Source: Pedobacter sp. PAMC26386
GTDB taxonomy: Bacteria; Bacteroidota; Bacteroidia; Sphingobacteriales; Sphingobacteriaceae
DNA: 64,000 nt
NCBI GenBank assembly: GCA_014302835.1
Contig: CP060294.1
Coordinates: 3,559,067-3,623,066, forward strand
Direction of reading: 5' to 3'
The notes under the pieces were generated by a model. It saw only the letters and a program-made list of their open reading frames with translations. It was not told the origin of the DNA and searched no databases. Position numbers and translations under genes: made by a program. Below, in pieces: positions 1 to 9,704 of the stretch (within the stretch, counting starts at the first letter, position 1; each line of letters begins with the position of its first letter).

Positions 1-1
1 A

Positions 2-658
2 GAAGAAGCCAAAAACAATTACCTGGTTAAACAGGCTGAAGCCAAACGCAGTAAAGCCGTTCTGAACTTAAATGGCGGTAGTACCAATGGAACTTATACT
101 TTGAAATCACCCATTTCTGGTTTCGTAATTGAGAAAAATGTAAACACTAATATGCAGCTCAGACCCGACAATAGTCAGAGTTTGTTTACGGTAGCTGATT
201 TGTCAACGGTATGGGGTATGATTAATATTTATGAATCAGATATCGCCAGCGTCAAACAGGGTGATAATGTAAAAATCGCTATCCTCTCCTACCCTGACAA
301 AGTTTTCACCGGTAAGGTTGATAAAATCTATAACATTCTGGATGCAGAAAGTAAAGTGATGCATGCCAGGGTGAGTATTCCTAATCCAGGTTACTTATTA
401 AAACCAGGTATGATGGCAACTGTACAAATTGCTTCTAAATCTGATATCAATCTGCCATCTATCAATGCAAACAACATCGTCTTTGACGAAAATAAAAACT
501 ACGTGCTGGTATTGGATAAAGTAAAAAAAGTACGCATTCAAGAAGTAGAAATAGGGAGAAAATCGGGCGACAAGGCTTATATCAGTAAAGGACTGCAACC
601 AGGTGATCGTATCGTTGCCTCCAAACAGGTTTTCCTTTATGAAAGCCTGAAAGACTAA
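2..658 (+). CDS. Efflux RND transporter periplasmic adaptor subunit (HlyD/CusB type), 5' partial
   Basis: The reading frame is open from base 2, so the gene begins upstream of the window and only the last 218 codons are present. The visible part starts in the coiled-coil/lipoyl region (TLKSPISGFV, typical of the second lipoyl half), continues through the beta-barrel segment (AILSYPDKVFTGKVDKIY) and ends in the membrane-proximal domain. Such adaptors bridge an inner-membrane RND pump and an outer-membrane TolC-like channel in the periplasm. The pump gene follows after 29 bp, so both are surely one operon, and the pump's metal-type signature makes this a CusB/CzcB-like adaptor. The metal is not evident from the sequence. 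Confidence 0.9.
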   Translation, partial: EEAKNNYLVKQAEAKRSKAVLNLNGGSTNGTYTLKSPISGFVIEKNVNTNMQLRPDNSQSLFTVADLSTVWGMINIYESDIASVKQGDNVKIAILSYPDKVFTGKVDKIYNILDAESKVMHARVSIPNPGYLLKPGMMATVQIASKSDINLPSINANNIVFDENKNYVLVLDKVKKVRIQEVEIGRKSGDKAYISKGLQPGDRIVASKQVFLYESLKD

Positions 659-687
659 TTTTCTTACACCAGATAAAAATTCAAATA

Positions 688-3600
688 ATGAATAAATTCA
701 TTAAGATGATCATAGGTTTTTCCCTGAAAAACAAGATCTTCATATTCTTTGCTACCCTGGTGATGATCCTGGCTGGTTACGTGAGCTTTAAGCACACGAC
801 CATTGAGGCTTTTCCAGATGTAACCAATACTAATGTTACGATTATTACACAATGGCCTGGTCGTAGTGCCGAAGAGGTAGAGAAATTTGTGACTAGACCG
901 CTGGAGATAGCGATGAACCCCACTGAAAAAAGAACGAGTATTCGTTCTTCTTCTCTATTCGGCTTATCTATAGTAAAAATCACTTTTGAAGATGATGTAG
1001 ATTATGCTTTTGCAAGGGTACAAGTCAATAACCATATCGCTGAAGCAGATATTCCGGCAGGGGTAAGTCCTGAAGTTGAACCACCTTATGGTCCAACAGG
1101 AGAAATTTTCCGCTATACACTAAAAAGTGATAAGAAATCAGTCAGAGAATTAAAAACATTGCAAGATTGGGTGGTACAAAGAGAGTTACTTTCTGTACCG
1201 GGTATTGCCGATGTGGTAAGTTTTGGTGGTGAGGTTAAGACCTACCAGATTACAGTAGATCCGCAGAAGTCCATACAGTATGGTGTAACTGCTTCAGAAC
1301 TTTTTGACGCAGTATCTAAGAGTAATATTAACGTAGGGGGTGATGTAATTAACCAGGGCGGTCAAGCCTATGTGGTACGCGGAATTGGTGTGCTGAATAA
1401 CATTGACGAGATTAACAATGTAATTGTTGATAATGTGAATGGTACACCTGTTTATGTTAAAACTATTGCAGACGTTACAGAGAGTGCTTTACCAAGATTG
1501 GGGCAGGTAGGCCGTGATAATGATCCGGATGTGGTAGAAGGTATTGTAGTGATGCGTAAAGGCGAAAATCCGAGTCAAGTATTGACCCGGTTAAAAGAGA
1601 AGATTAAAGATATCAATGATAACATTCTGCCGGGCGACGTAAAAATCAGCACTTTCTATGACAGAGAGAACCTGGTAAACTTCGCTATTCATACGGTAAT
1701 GCACAATATGATGGAGGGAATTATTTTCGTAACTGTCATTGTGTTTTTATTCATGGCCGACTGGCGGACTACGCTGATCGTGTCTATCATCATTCCATTG
1801 GCTTTATTATTCGCTTTTATTTGTTTGAAACTAAAGGGAATGTCTGCCAACTTATTATCAATGGGGGCGATTGACTTTGGTATTATCATAGATGGGGCGG
1901 TAGTGATGGTTGAGGGGATTTTTGTAGCCCTGGATCATCGTGCACAGACCACTGGAATGCAGAAATTCAATGGGCTGAGCAAACTAGGCATTATTAAAAG
2001 GGCTTGTTTAGAAAACGGTAAAGGGATATTTTTCGCAAAACTAATCATCATCACAGGATTACTGCCAATTTTTACTTTTGAAAAAGTAGAGGGAAAAATG
2101 TTCTCACCACTGGCATGGACTTTAAGCTTTGCCTTGTTAGGTGCGTTAATCTTAACGTTTACATTGGTTCCTGCCCTGGCAAGTGTCTTATTGAATAAAA
2201 ATGTAAAAGAAAAACATAACTTCTTTCTCAAAGCGATCACTAACGGAACAATCAGGTTTTACAACGCTTGTTTCAAAGCGAGAAAACTGGTTTTCGGTAT
2301 CTCTATAGTCGTTCTCGTATTAGGCTTATTCAGTTTTAAATTCCTGGGGACAGAGTTTTTGCCTTCGCTTGATGAAGGATCTATTTATGTAAGGGCAAGT
2401 GCCCCTTTAAGTATTTCATTAGATGAAACTAAAAAACTATCCAATGAGATACGTAAGATTTTCCTCCATTTTGATGAGGTAAAACAAGTAGTTTCTCAAA
2501 CAGGAAGACCGAATGATGGCACTGATGCTACAGGTTTCTACAATATGGAATTCCTGGTAGATATTTACCCTAAAGATGAATGGAAACGTCATGAGAGTAA
2601 AGAACAGCTAATTGAACGGATGCAGGAGAGATTAAAAGGTTATCCTGGAATTAGCCTTAATTTTTCTCAGCCGATATCAGATAATGTGGAAGAAGCGGTA
2701 TCTGGTGTAAAGGGATCAATTGTAGTCAAGATGTTTGGAAATGATTTTTCTTTTATTGAGAAGCAGGAAGAAAAGATTGAAAGCATCCTCAAATCGGTCA
2801 AAGGGATTGAAGATTTAGGCATCCTAAGGAACTTAGGTCAGCCCGAATTACAGATCAACCTGGATCAGACTAAAATGGCTTTATACGGGGTCAGAACTGA
2901 AGATGCAAATGCGGTTATTGAAATGGCAATCGGCGGAAAGGCAGCCACTCAGATTTATGAGGGTGAACGTAAATTTGCCTTGAGAATCAGGTATCCGGAT
3001 TCATTCAGACAAAATGAAGAATCTATCGGTAACCTGAGAATACAAAGCTTATCTGGTGCAAAAGTTCCGTTGAGTGAAATTTCAACCATTAAAAAAGTAA
3101 CTGGTCCGAGTATTATCTATCGTGATAAACACGAGAGATATGGAGCGATTAAATTCTCTATCCGTGGCAGAGATATGGGAAGTACAATTGCAGAGGCACA
3201 GGCTAAAGTAAATGCAGCGATCAAATTACCTAAAGCGTATAAACTTCAATGGGCTGGAGATTTTGAAAATCAGCAACGTGCCACAGCAAGGTTATCCCAG
3301 GCAGTTCCAATCAGTCTATTGTTGATTTTCTTTATCCTTTTTATCTTATTCGGAAATATCAAAGATTCACTACTGGTTTTAAACAATGTTCCTTTTGCGA
3401 TGGTTGGGGGTGTTCTAGCCCTACTTGCATCTGGTGTCAATTTTAATATCTCAGCAGGTATAGGTTTTATAGCCTTGTTTGGAATATGCGTACAGAATGG
3501 GGTTATTTTACTGACCAAATTCAAGTCAAATATTGCAGAGCTGAAGTATCACCCTACCTGGACATTTGCAGATGCACTGAAAGACGGTATTGCGACCAGG

Positions 3601-3837
3601 CTCCGTCCGGTAATTATGACCGCAATGATGGCTGCAATTGGTTTGATGCCAGCTGCCTTATCCACAGGGATTGGTTCTGAGGCTTCAAAACCTTTGGCGA
3701 TTGTAGTGATCGGTGGTTTAATCACCAATACATTATTCAGCTTGTTTGTGTACCCAATCGTATTTTACTGGGCCTATCATAAAAAAGCAAAACATTTAAC
3801 AGACACAAGGGATATAGCTGGAATTGCACATCATTAA
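688..3837 (+). CDS. CusA/CzcA family heavy-metal efflux RND transporter
   Basis: A complete 1049-residue inner-membrane proton-driven pump that would export cations through the adaptor encoded just upstream. Length and layout fit the RND superfamily: an N-terminal transmembrane helix, a large periplasmic loop, six helices, a second helix and loop, and five final helices. The HME (heavy-metal efflux) subgroup signature is present in the fourth-helix region as DFGIIIDGAVVMVEG, which carries the acidic residues used for proton relay. The N-terminal AFPDVTNTNV stretch is also typical. Whether the substrate is monovalent (Cu/Ag) or divalent (Zn/Co/Cd) cannot be decided by eye. A strong terminator follows, so this is the last gene of its operon. 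Confidence 0.95.
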   Translation: MNKFIKMIIGFSLKNKIFIFFATLVMILAGYVSFKHTTIEAFPDVTNTNVTIITQWPGRSAEEVEKFVTRPLEIAMNPTEKRTSIRSSSLFGLSIVKITFEDDVDYAFARVQVNNHIAEADIPAGVSPEVEPPYGPTGEIFRYTLKSDKKSVRELKTLQDWVVQRELLSVPGIADVVSFGGEVKTYQITVDPQKSIQYGVTASELFDAVSKSNINVGGDVINQGGQAYVVRGIGVLNNIDEINNVIVDNVNGTPVYVKTIADVTESALPRLGQVGRDNDPDVVEGIVVMRKGENPSQVLTRLKEKIKDINDNILPGDVKISTFYDRENLVNFAIHTVMHNMMEGIIFVTVIVFLFMADWRTTLIVSIIIPLALLFAFICLKLKGMSANLLSMGAIDFGIIIDGAVVMVEGIFVALDHRAQTTGMQKFNGLSKLGIIKRACLENGKGIFFAKLIIITGLLPIFTFEKVEGKMFSPLAWTLSFALLGALILTFTLVPALASVLLNKNVKEKHNFFLKAITNGTIRFYNACFKARKLVFGISIVVLVLGLFSFKFLGTEFLPSLDEGSIYVRASAPLSISLDETKKLSNEIRKIFLHFDEVKQVVSQTGRPNDGTDATGFYNMEFLVDIYPKDEWKRHESKEQLIERMQERLKGYPGISLNFSQPISDNVEEAVSGVKGSIVVKMFGNDFSFIEKQEEKIESILKSVKGIEDLGILRNLGQPELQINLDQTKMALYGVRTEDANAVIEMAIGGKAATQIYEGERKFALRIRYPDSFRQNEESIGNLRIQSLSGAKVPLSEISTIKKVTGPSIIYRDKHERYGAIKFSIRGRDMGSTIAEAQAKVNAAIKLPKAYKLQWAGDFENQQRATARLSQAVPISLLLIFFILFILFGNIKDSLLVLNNVPFAMVGGVLALLASGVNFNISAGIGFIALFGICVQNGVILLTKFKSNIAELKYHPTWTFADALKDGIATRLRPVIMTAMMAAIGLMPAALSTGIGSEASKPLAIVVIGGLITNTLFSLFVYPIVFYWAYHKKAKHLTDTRDIAGIAHH

Positions 3838-3941
3838 GATGCCTGTTTAAGCAAACGATTTTTTTTTCAGTTGGTTAGGGTTGTGTTTGCATTATGCAAG
3901 AGAATTGGCAGATTTTTGAAACATAATTGAGCAAACACTTT

Positions 3942-3974
3942 AAAGGGGTACCGCAAAAGCGGATACCCCTTTTT
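3942..3974 (+). terminator. Rho-independent terminator after the RND pump gene
   Basis: AAGGGGTACCGC and GCGGATACCCCTT form a GC-rich stem with one bulged base around an AAAA loop, followed by a T run. It lies about 105 bp after the pump stop codon and 80 bp before the next ATG. Confidence 0.8.
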
Positions 3975-4054
3975 AACTATATTGTCTTTTATGAAACACT
4001 CCTGCCTTTAAACTGTTATAATCTGGAATCCCGTTTATATTTTAATTCTAAACT

Positions 4055-4741
4055 ATGGAAGCGCACAAAACACATCTAAAGTTACGTTCAGGTAAATTTT
4101 CTATAGAAAAACATCACTATTCGAATGTAGGCCTGACCGAGCGTTTTGTCTCTGTATTTGCTGGAGCTCTATTATTAAGCAAAGCGATTAAAAACCCCTT
4201 TAAGCCAACATTTTTATATGGCGCCTATCTTACGTACAGAGGTTTCACTGGTCATTGTCTGTTTTATGAGCAATTAGGTATCGATGCCAGAAAGCCCCAA
4301 GCCATCAATGTGCGTGGTGAATTTGTGATTGACAGACCTTCAACTGAAGTATATAGTCACTGGCGCAATCTGAATAATCTGCCAGGAAGTTTGAACTATC
4401 TGATGGATGTGAAAATGATTGATGAAAATTTATCACTCTGGAAAAGTAAAGTACTGGGTAACTTAATCCCTGTAGACTGGAAGGCTGAAATTGTAAAAGA
4501 TGAACCCGGACATTTAATTGGGTGGAAATCCACTACTGATTCTATCCTGCGTCATGTAGGAAAGATTGAGTTCGGGGAAACACCTGATGGATCAGGTACA
4601 ATTCTGAAGATTGTGCTTTCCTATCATCCGCCTGCCGGAGGGTTAGGTATTGGTGTCGCAAGATTATTAAATCCTTATTTTGAACATCTGCTAACAAAAG
4701 AGATTAAGACATTCAAACATAAAATAGAATTACCTGTATAG
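4055..4741 (+). CDS. SRPBCC family protein with N-terminal DUF2892-like membrane region
   Basis: This 228-residue protein seems to join two modules. Residues about 25-80 resemble DUF2892/YgaP-type small membrane domains (FVSVFAGALLLSKAI, then YGAYLTYRGFTGHC). Residues about 85-228 look like a polyketide-cyclase/START-like SRPBCC domain (FVIDRPSTEVYSHWRNLNNL, later GWKSTTDS). SRPBCC domains form a deep hydrophobic ligand cavity, and the ligand here is unknown. The arrangement suggests a membrane-tethered lipid- or small-molecule-binding protein. It stands alone between two hairpins, and its stop codon lies inside the downstream hairpin. Confidence 0.75.
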   Translation: MEAHKTHLKLRSGKFSIEKHHYSNVGLTERFVSVFAGALLLSKAIKNPFKPTFLYGAYLTYRGFTGHCLFYEQLGIDARKPQAINVRGEFVIDRPSTEVYSHWRNLNNLPGSLNYLMDVKMIDENLSLWKSKVLGNLIPVDWKAEIVKDEPGHLIGWKSTTDSILRHVGKIEFGETPDGSGTILKIVLSYHPPAGGLGIGVARLLNPYFEHLLTKEIKTFKHKIELPV

Positions 4742-4760
4742 CAACTATACAGGTAATTCT
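4726..4760. terminator. Bidirectional terminator hairpin, perfect 16-bp stem
   Basis: AGAATTACCTGTATAG and CTATACAGGTAATTCT are exact reverse complements separated by CAA. The stem covers the last codons and stop of the SRPBCC gene and ends 5 bp before the end of the convergent DUF5362 gene, so it can serve both. A/T-rich tracts flank both sides. Confidence 0.7.
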
Positions 4761-4764
4761 AAAA

Positions 4765-5241
4765 TTAAACTGCCGCTTGTCCTGCAATAACCAGAACAAT
4801 CATCAATATATAAAGGGAAATGATTACAAGTGTTAGGATTCCCCAGAATTTAAAGAAGGATTTCAGTTTGCTGATCGCTTCGCCCAAACTTGGCTGATCT
4901 GCAAACAACACAGCTTTATTAGCCGAAGTGGAAAATTTATAAAGCAGAAAACTAGGATAAAACTGCAAAAGTGCAAACAGTAAATAAACTATAGTCCATA
5001 CTGCAGGCCCTAATTTCAACATTGGATTACCAGGCATAGTCTTACTTAAGGCTTCCAGCATTGGTGCTACACTAAAGGCAGACATTACACACATGGCAGT
5101 AAGTACAAATCCTACAATTGATAGAAATCTAGTCCATTTCGCTGCATCATAGATATAACTGCGTATATCTTCTGTAATCCACAATGCATCTACCTCCGCA
5201 TCTTCCTGCAATTCAGGTTTTATCTCTTCAAAGTTGTCCAT
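4765..5241 (-). CDS. DUF5362-type membrane protein
   Basis: A 158-residue integral membrane protein with four predicted hydrophobic helices: about residues 38-60 (FLSIVGFVLTAMCVM), 80-102, a weak one near 105, and 130-155 (GILTLVIISLYILMIVLVI). The acidic N-terminal tail should be cytoplasmic. The pattern matches the small Bacteroidota family DUF5362. No function is known and the neighbours give no hint. Confidence 0.7.
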   Translation of the reverse strand: MDNFEEIKPELQEDAEVDALWITEDIRSYIYDAAKWTRFLSIVGFVLTAMCVMSAFSVAPMLEALSKTMPGNPMLKLGPAVWTIVYLLFALLQFYPSFLLYKFSTSANKAVLFADQPSLGEAISKLKSFFKFWGILTLVIISLYILMIVLVIAGQAAV

Positions 5242-5363
5242 GATCTTTTAAGGTATTAAGAATCTGTTTATATTCTGATTCCAAAATGTTTTTTAATTTT
5301 TTAAACATAAAGAATATTTGGGGGTGCCGCAAGTTTATTGCGGGATGGATTTAAAAAAATTGA

Positions 5364-5371
5364 TACCTTTG
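5364..5371 (+). promoter_or_regulatory. Predicted -7 promoter box (TACCTTTG) of ychF
   Basis: An exact match to the Bacteroidota sigma-70-type -7 consensus TAnnTTTG, 26 nt before the ychF ATG. A TTG at about 5337 could be part of a -33 element, though its spacing is long. Confidence 0.55.
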
Positions 5372-5396
5372 CGCCAAATCAAGAAAAAAATCATTC

Positions 5397-6491
5397 ATGG
5401 CATTACAATGTGGGATAGTTGGTTTACCAAATGTTGGAAAATCTACCTTATTTAATTGTTTATCAAACGCAAAAGCTCAGGCAGCTAATTTTCCTTTCTG
5501 TACAATCGAACCAAATATTGGTATAATTACGGTTCCAGATGATCGTTTAACAAAGCTGGCTGAACTTGTAAAACCGAATCGCGTAGTTCCAAATACAATC
5601 GAGATTGTTGACATCGCTGGTTTGGTAAAAGGTGCATCCAAAGGAGAAGGATTGGGAAACCAGTTTTTAGGAAACATCAGGGCAACGAATGCAATCATTC
5701 ACGTTCTTCGTTGTTTTGACGATGGAAATGTAATCCATGTGGATGGTTCTGTTGATCCAATCCGTGATAAAGAAATCATCGATACTGAGTTACAGCTTAA
5801 AGATTTGGATACGGTTGAAAAACGCATTCAGAAAGTAGAAAAGCTGGCTAAAACAGATAAAGACGCAAAAAAAACTTTCGAAATCCTAAGTGTGATCAAA
5901 CCTCATTTAGAAAGCGGGCAATCGGTTCGTTCGGCAGTTTTAACACAAGAAGATTTCGACTTTATCCAGGATTTAGGTTTATTAACACAGAAACCAGTCA
6001 TGTACGTTTGTAATGTAGATGAAAACTCTGTAATTAGCGGAAATGCTTATGTTGACCTTGTTAAGGAAAACGTTAAAGGTGAAAATGCAGAGGTATTAAT
6101 TATCTCTGCTAAAATTGAATCTGAGATCGCTGAGCTGGAAAGCTATGAAGAACGTCAGGAGTTTTTATCTGATTTAGGACTAACTGAATCTGGTGTAAAT
6201 AAATTGATCGTTGCGGCTTACCGTTTACTGAATTTATATACTTACTTTACCTCTGGTGTACAGGAAGTAAGAGCCTGGACAATTACTAAAGGTTTTACTG
6301 CGCCTCAGGCTGCTGGTGTAATCCACACAGATTTTGAAAAAGGATTTATCCGTGCTGAGGTTATTAAATATAATGACTTCATTACATTAGGGTCAGAAAA
6401 TGCTTGTAAGGATGCTGGAAAACTTGGTGTTGAAGGTAAAACTTACGTAGTTGAAGATGGTGATATCATGCACTTCCGTTTCAACGTCTAA
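5397..6491 (+). CDS. ychF: Redox-regulated Obg-family ATPase YchF
   Basis: A 364-residue cytoplasmic P-loop NTPase associated with ribosomes. The P-loop GLPNVGKST is at residues 8-16. The usual G4 motif NKxD is replaced by NVDE near residue 202, which is the known reason YchF prefers ATP to GTP. The G3 motif is [10 protein letters not shown], followed by a conserved GLGNQFL. A helical domain and a C-terminal TGS domain ([13 protein letters not shown] to the end) complete the standard architecture. Length and ends match the family. It is monocistronic, with its own promoter box and terminator. Confidence 0.97.
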   Translation: MALQCGIVGLPNVGKSTLFNCLSNAKAQAANFPFCTIEPNIGIITVPDDRLTKLAELVKPNRVVPNTIEIVDIAGLVKGASKGEGLGNQFLGNIRATNAIIHVLRCFDDGNVIHVDGSVDPIRDKEIIDTELQLKDLDTVEKRIQKVEKLAKTDKDAKKTFEILSVIKPHLESGQSVRSAVLTQEDFDFIQDLGLLTQKPVMYVCNVDENSVISGNAYVDLVKENVKGENAEVLIISAKIESEIAELESYEERQEFLSDLGLTESGVNKLIVAAYRLLNLYTYFTSGVQEVRAWTITKGFTAPQAAGVIHTDFEKGFIRAEVIKYNDFITLGSENACKDAGKLGVEGKTYVVEDGDIMHFRFNV

Positions 6492-6507
6492 TCATTAGAA
6501 TAATGAT

Positions 6508-6538
6508 ACTGCGGTTTGTTGTTCAGGCAAACCGCAGT
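6508..6538 (+). terminator. Hairpin terminator after ychF
   Basis: ACTGCGGTTTG and CAAACCGCAGT form a perfect 11-bp stem with a 9-nt loop, 17 bp after the ychF stop. The following T tract is weak. It could also serve the convergent mgtE gene, which ends at 6586. Confidence 0.6.
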
Positions 6539-6585
6539 TCATTGTATGCTGGACCAGCTTCTGCAGGTTAAATAATCAATATTCC

Positions 6586-7959
6586 TTACAGCAATACGCC
6601 TGTCAGGAACATCACCGCCACAGAGAAGTAAATAATCAATCCGGTAACGTCAACCAATGTAGCCACGAAAGGTGCAGATGAAGTTGCAGGGTCAGCGCCT
6701 AATTTTTTCAATAATAAAGGTAGCATAGAACCTGCGAGAGAACCCCATAATACCACACCGACAAGAGCTACACCTACAGTCACACCTATTAGTGCCCAAT
6801 GTGGTCCATATAAGTTAGAGAACAAGGTCCATATAAAAATCCTCAAAAAACCTATGGAGCCTAAAACAAGACCAAGCATCAAGCCAGAGATGATCTCCCT
6901 ACGCATTACACGCCACCAGTCACCTATTGTAATCTCTCCTAATGCCATTGCCTGAATAATCAGCGTGGATGCCTGAGAGCCGCTATTACCTCCACTGGAG
7001 ATAATTAATGGAACAAACATAGCGAGCACAACAGCTTTAGCAATATCTGCTTCAAAATGAGCCATAGCTGTAGCAGTTAACATCTCCCCAAGGAAAAGTA
7101 CAACCAGCCAGCCAATGCGCCTTTTAAACAGCCCAAAAATAGGCATATCAAGATAAGGTTCATCCAGAGCTTGGGTACCCCCTATCTTATGCATATCTTC
7201 TGTGTATTCCTCGTTTGCAATCCAGAGGATATCATCAACAGTTACAATCCCCAATAAAACGTGGTTGTCATCTGTTACAGGTAAAGCAACCCTGTTATTC
7301 ATCCTAAAGACATTAATTGCCTCTTCCTGAGGATCATTCGCGTTCAATGCTATAGATCTGTTATCGGTAAGTTCTCCGACCGGAACATCAGGATTGGCAA
7401 GCAGGATTTCCCTGATTCTGATATCATCCAGCAAAATCCCGTTTTCATCTATAACATAAACGACATCAATAGTTTCTGAATCTTTTCCGTATTTCCTGAT
7501 ATGTTCTAATACTCTTTTAACCGTCCAGTCTGTTTTAACAGCAATATAATCTGGTGTCATTAAACGGCCGACACTATCCTCTTTATAACCAAGCAATGAT
7601 AAAGCTTCTACCCTATCTTTGGCTGGCAATAAGATAATCAGTTTTTTTACCGCATCCCCTTTGAGTTCAGAAAACAAAGATGTTCTGTCATCGGGAGGCA
7701 GTAGATTAATCAGCTGTGCAAGCTTTTCACCAGGAAGTTTCTTTATAATTTTCTCCTGAGTAGGAAAATCCAGGATTCTAAAAACGTTAACGGCCCTTTT
7801 AATAGACAGTGTATCTATGAATTTAACCGCATATTGAGGAAGTTCGTCTATCAGATGTTCAACGTCCGAGATATTAAGCGCGTCTAAATAATCCCTTAAT
7901 TGCCCATCGCCTTCACGCTCAATTAGTTCAACAACCTCTTCAACAACCTTTTCTTCCAT
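6586..7959 (-). CDS. mgtE: Magnesium transporter MgtE
   Basis: A 457-residue Mg2+ channel of the inner membrane. In order: an N-terminal helical N domain (residues about 1-130), a pair of CBS domains (about 135-260, with MTPDYIAVKTDW opening CBS1) that sense cytoplasmic Mg2+, a connecting helix, and a five-helix transmembrane domain. The family hallmark GGNSGSQAS lies in the pore region. Length is normal and the gene is complete. It is transcribed alone, convergent with ychF. Confidence 0.96.
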   Translation of the reverse strand: MEEKVVEEVVELIEREGDGQLRDYLDALNISDVEHLIDELPQYAVKFIDTLSIKRAVNVFRILDFPTQEKIIKKLPGEKLAQLINLLPPDDRTSLFSELKGDAVKKLIILLPAKDRVEALSLLGYKEDSVGRLMTPDYIAVKTDWTVKRVLEHIRKYGKDSETIDVVYVIDENGILLDDIRIREILLANPDVPVGELTDNRSIALNANDPQEEAINVFRMNNRVALPVTDDNHVLLGIVTVDDILWIANEEYTEDMHKIGGTQALDEPYLDMPIFGLFKRRIGWLVVLFLGEMLTATAMAHFEADIAKAVVLAMFVPLIISSGGNSGSQASTLIIQAMALGEITIGDWWRVMRREIISGLMLGLVLGSIGFLRIFIWTLFSNLYGPHWALIGVTVGVALVGVVLWGSLAGSMLPLLLKKLGADPATSSAPFVATLVDVTGLIIYFSVAVMFLTGVLL

Positions 7960-8052
7960 AAATAGCGCTTTTATTATTTACATGTTTCTTTTGCTTTACC
8001 AAGATTGCAAAAGTGATGTTTTATTTTTAAAAACGCATTACGTAAACCACAA

Positions 8053-8637
8053 TTAATTGTAATCCTTATCCTTTAGATTATCTCCAAACGTCCATTGTAT
8101 GATCTTTTCGATAGAATGCAGCAACTCGACTTTCTTTTCGCCCTGGTTTCCTAAAATCAAATGATTAGTACCGGCAGCAAGTAAAGTCGAAACAACATTA
8201 AAATAGGTAATACAATCATTAAAACCTGACTCATTTATAGGTTGCGTTTTTCTATTTTGCAATCGGTTTTTAGTTGACCTCTTTTTAATAACGATATTGT
8301 AATCAGAAGTATCATTTAATACCATTGCCTCCATTTCACAGTGGTTATAAAAAGAACTAAATCTCTCTTTTAATAAGGTCTGAATCAACTCCTGAATGGT
8401 AGACGCTGCATCATCCGAAACAGTAGGCTCCATTAGATTATTTGTCCAAAAGTTATTTTCTGTCACATAGAACCTCACCATTTTACTAAAATCTCCAAAA
8501 TAGCGATAGATCAGTATTTTTGAAACCCCGGCAAGCTTAGCTACTTTGTTAACACCTAATCCACTAAAGCCATCTTTTTTAAGGATTACTCCTACGGCAT
8601 CCAATAACTTTCTCTTTGTGTTTTCTTTGTTTTTCAT
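8053..8637 (-). CDS. TetR/AcrR family transcriptional regulator
   Basis: A 194-residue DNA-binding protein with the N-terminal TetR helix-turn-helix at residues about 8-55 (GVNKVAKLAGVSKILIYRYFG is split across the recognition region) and a variable C-terminal ligand domain. Effector and targets are unknown. It is divergent from the response regulator that begins the RiPP locus, sharing a 316-bp intergenic region, so control of that locus is possible but only inferred from position. Confidence 0.88.
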   Translation of the reverse strand: MKNKENTKRKLLDAVGVILKKDGFSGLGVNKVAKLAGVSKILIYRYFGDFSKMVRFYVTENNFWTNNLMEPTVSDDAASTIQELIQTLLKERFSSFYNHCEMEAMVLNDTSDYNIVIKKRSTKNRLQNRKTQPINESGFNDCITYFNVVSTLLAAGTNHLILGNQGEKKVELLHSIEKIIQWTFGDNLKDKDYN

Positions 8638-8809
8638 TTTTAGGGTATCGCTTTTTAATGGTTATTAAGCTTTCAGCTTTGCATATTTCAGCAATTGTTA
8701 TACTAATATTTAGTTAGGTATTGACAATATGTTCAGAGACCACAAAATTCTGCCATTATGTAGACAACGGCTTGTTCACCTGTTTTTCGTTAAGATATTA
8801 TTCAGGGGT

Positions 8810-8872
8810 ACAGAAAATGAAAATTTTATATTAACAGGGTATAATTTTATATAAAAGGGCATAATTTCACTA
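8810..8872 (+). repeat. Three phased AT-rich direct repeats upstream of the response regulator gene
   Basis: The 310-bp gap between the TetR gene and the response regulator contains three related units with cores AAAATTTTATA (8820-8830), GGGTATAATTTTATA (8837-8851) and GGGCATAATTTCACT (8857-8871). Spacing is 21 and 20 bp, about two helical turns, as expected for a regulator binding one face of DNA. They start about 80-130 bp before the response regulator ATG. I see no gene in the rest of this gap. Confidence 0.45.
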
Positions 8873-8953
8873 AAAAGAAGCAATCATTGTATTAATGCTT
8901 GTATATTTATATTGCTTAAATTAGATATCAAAAAAAAAGAATAGCGTATGATA

Positions 8954-9673
8954 ATGAGCTGTATTGTAATTGACGACGAACCTCATGCTATTGATGAGTT
9001 ATGCGAACTAATTGCCCAGGTACCTCATCTGAATCTAATCAAAAGCTTTTCTGATGCCAGGCAGGCAATTGCTTATTTACAAGAGACAGAGCATATAGAT
9101 ATTATTTTTTCTGATATCAGCATGGCAGTTCTGAATGGAATTGATGCTGCAGAGATCTTAAATAATTATTGTCACTTCTTAGTTTATGTTACCGCACACA
9201 GAGGTTTTGCTCCTGAAGCATTTCAAGCTAAAGCAGATGGATATCTACTTAAACCTGTCAGCTATATGGCATTCAGACAAAAAGTAGAAGATCTGACACT
9301 TAAACATCAGGATATTATCAAACTTCAAAGGGATGAGCAACAATTCCTGTTCATTAAAGGCGGCCAGAAGAGCAGTTATATTAAGATAAGATATAGCGAC
9401 ATTGTTTTTATTGAGGCTATGCTGAATTATATCATGATACATACAATTACCGGTCATGAAATAACTTATATTGGTCTAAAAGCGATGGAAGATAAATTGC
9501 AGATAATGGATCTCTTTTTCAGGATAAACAAGTCTATCATTATCTCCCTGAATTATCTGGATCGTGTGGATGGGAATATTGCAAGACTGTCAAATGGGGA
9601 GAGCTATCAGATAGGAGATAAATACAAAAGTGTGTTCCTTGATTTTTTAAAGAAACACACTTTGAAATCGTAA
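8954..9673 (+). CDS. LytTR-family response regulator
   Basis: A 239-residue cytoplasmic response regulator. The receiver domain (about 1-118) opens with CIVIDDEP, has the phospho-acceptor Asp54 in IIFSDISM, a conserved Thr in YVTAHRG and Lys in YLLKPVS. A LytTR DNA-binding domain follows (about 135-235; SDIVFIEAMLNYIMIHT is its typical first strand-helix). An ATG two codons upstream (8948) is also possible; 8954 gives the usual family start MSCIVIDD. The partner is the LytS-like kinase at 9901, separated from it by the antisense precursor-peptide gene. It probably controls the RiPP locus. Confidence 0.92.
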   Translation: MSCIVIDDEPHAIDELCELIAQVPHLNLIKSFSDARQAIAYLQETEHIDIIFSDISMAVLNGIDAAEILNNYCHFLVYVTAHRGFAPEAFQAKADGYLLKPVSYMAFRQKVEDLTLKHQDIIKLQRDEQQFLFIKGGQKSSYIKIRYSDIVFIEAMLNYIMIHTITGHEITYIGLKAMEDKLQIMDLFFRINKSIIISLNYLDRVDGNIARLSNGESYQIGDKYKSVFLDFLKKHTLKS

Positions 9674-9681
9674 AGTTCGAA

Positions 9682-9704
9682 CCTTAAGATCTAAAAGATT
9701 AAGG
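9682..9704. terminator. Short hairpin between convergent response regulator and precursor genes
   Basis: CCTTAA and TTAAGG flank an A-rich centre (CCTTAAGATCTAAAAGATTAAGG). It lies 9 bp after the response regulator stop and overlaps the stop of the minus-strand precursor gene. The stem is short, so termination activity is uncertain. Confidence 0.3.
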
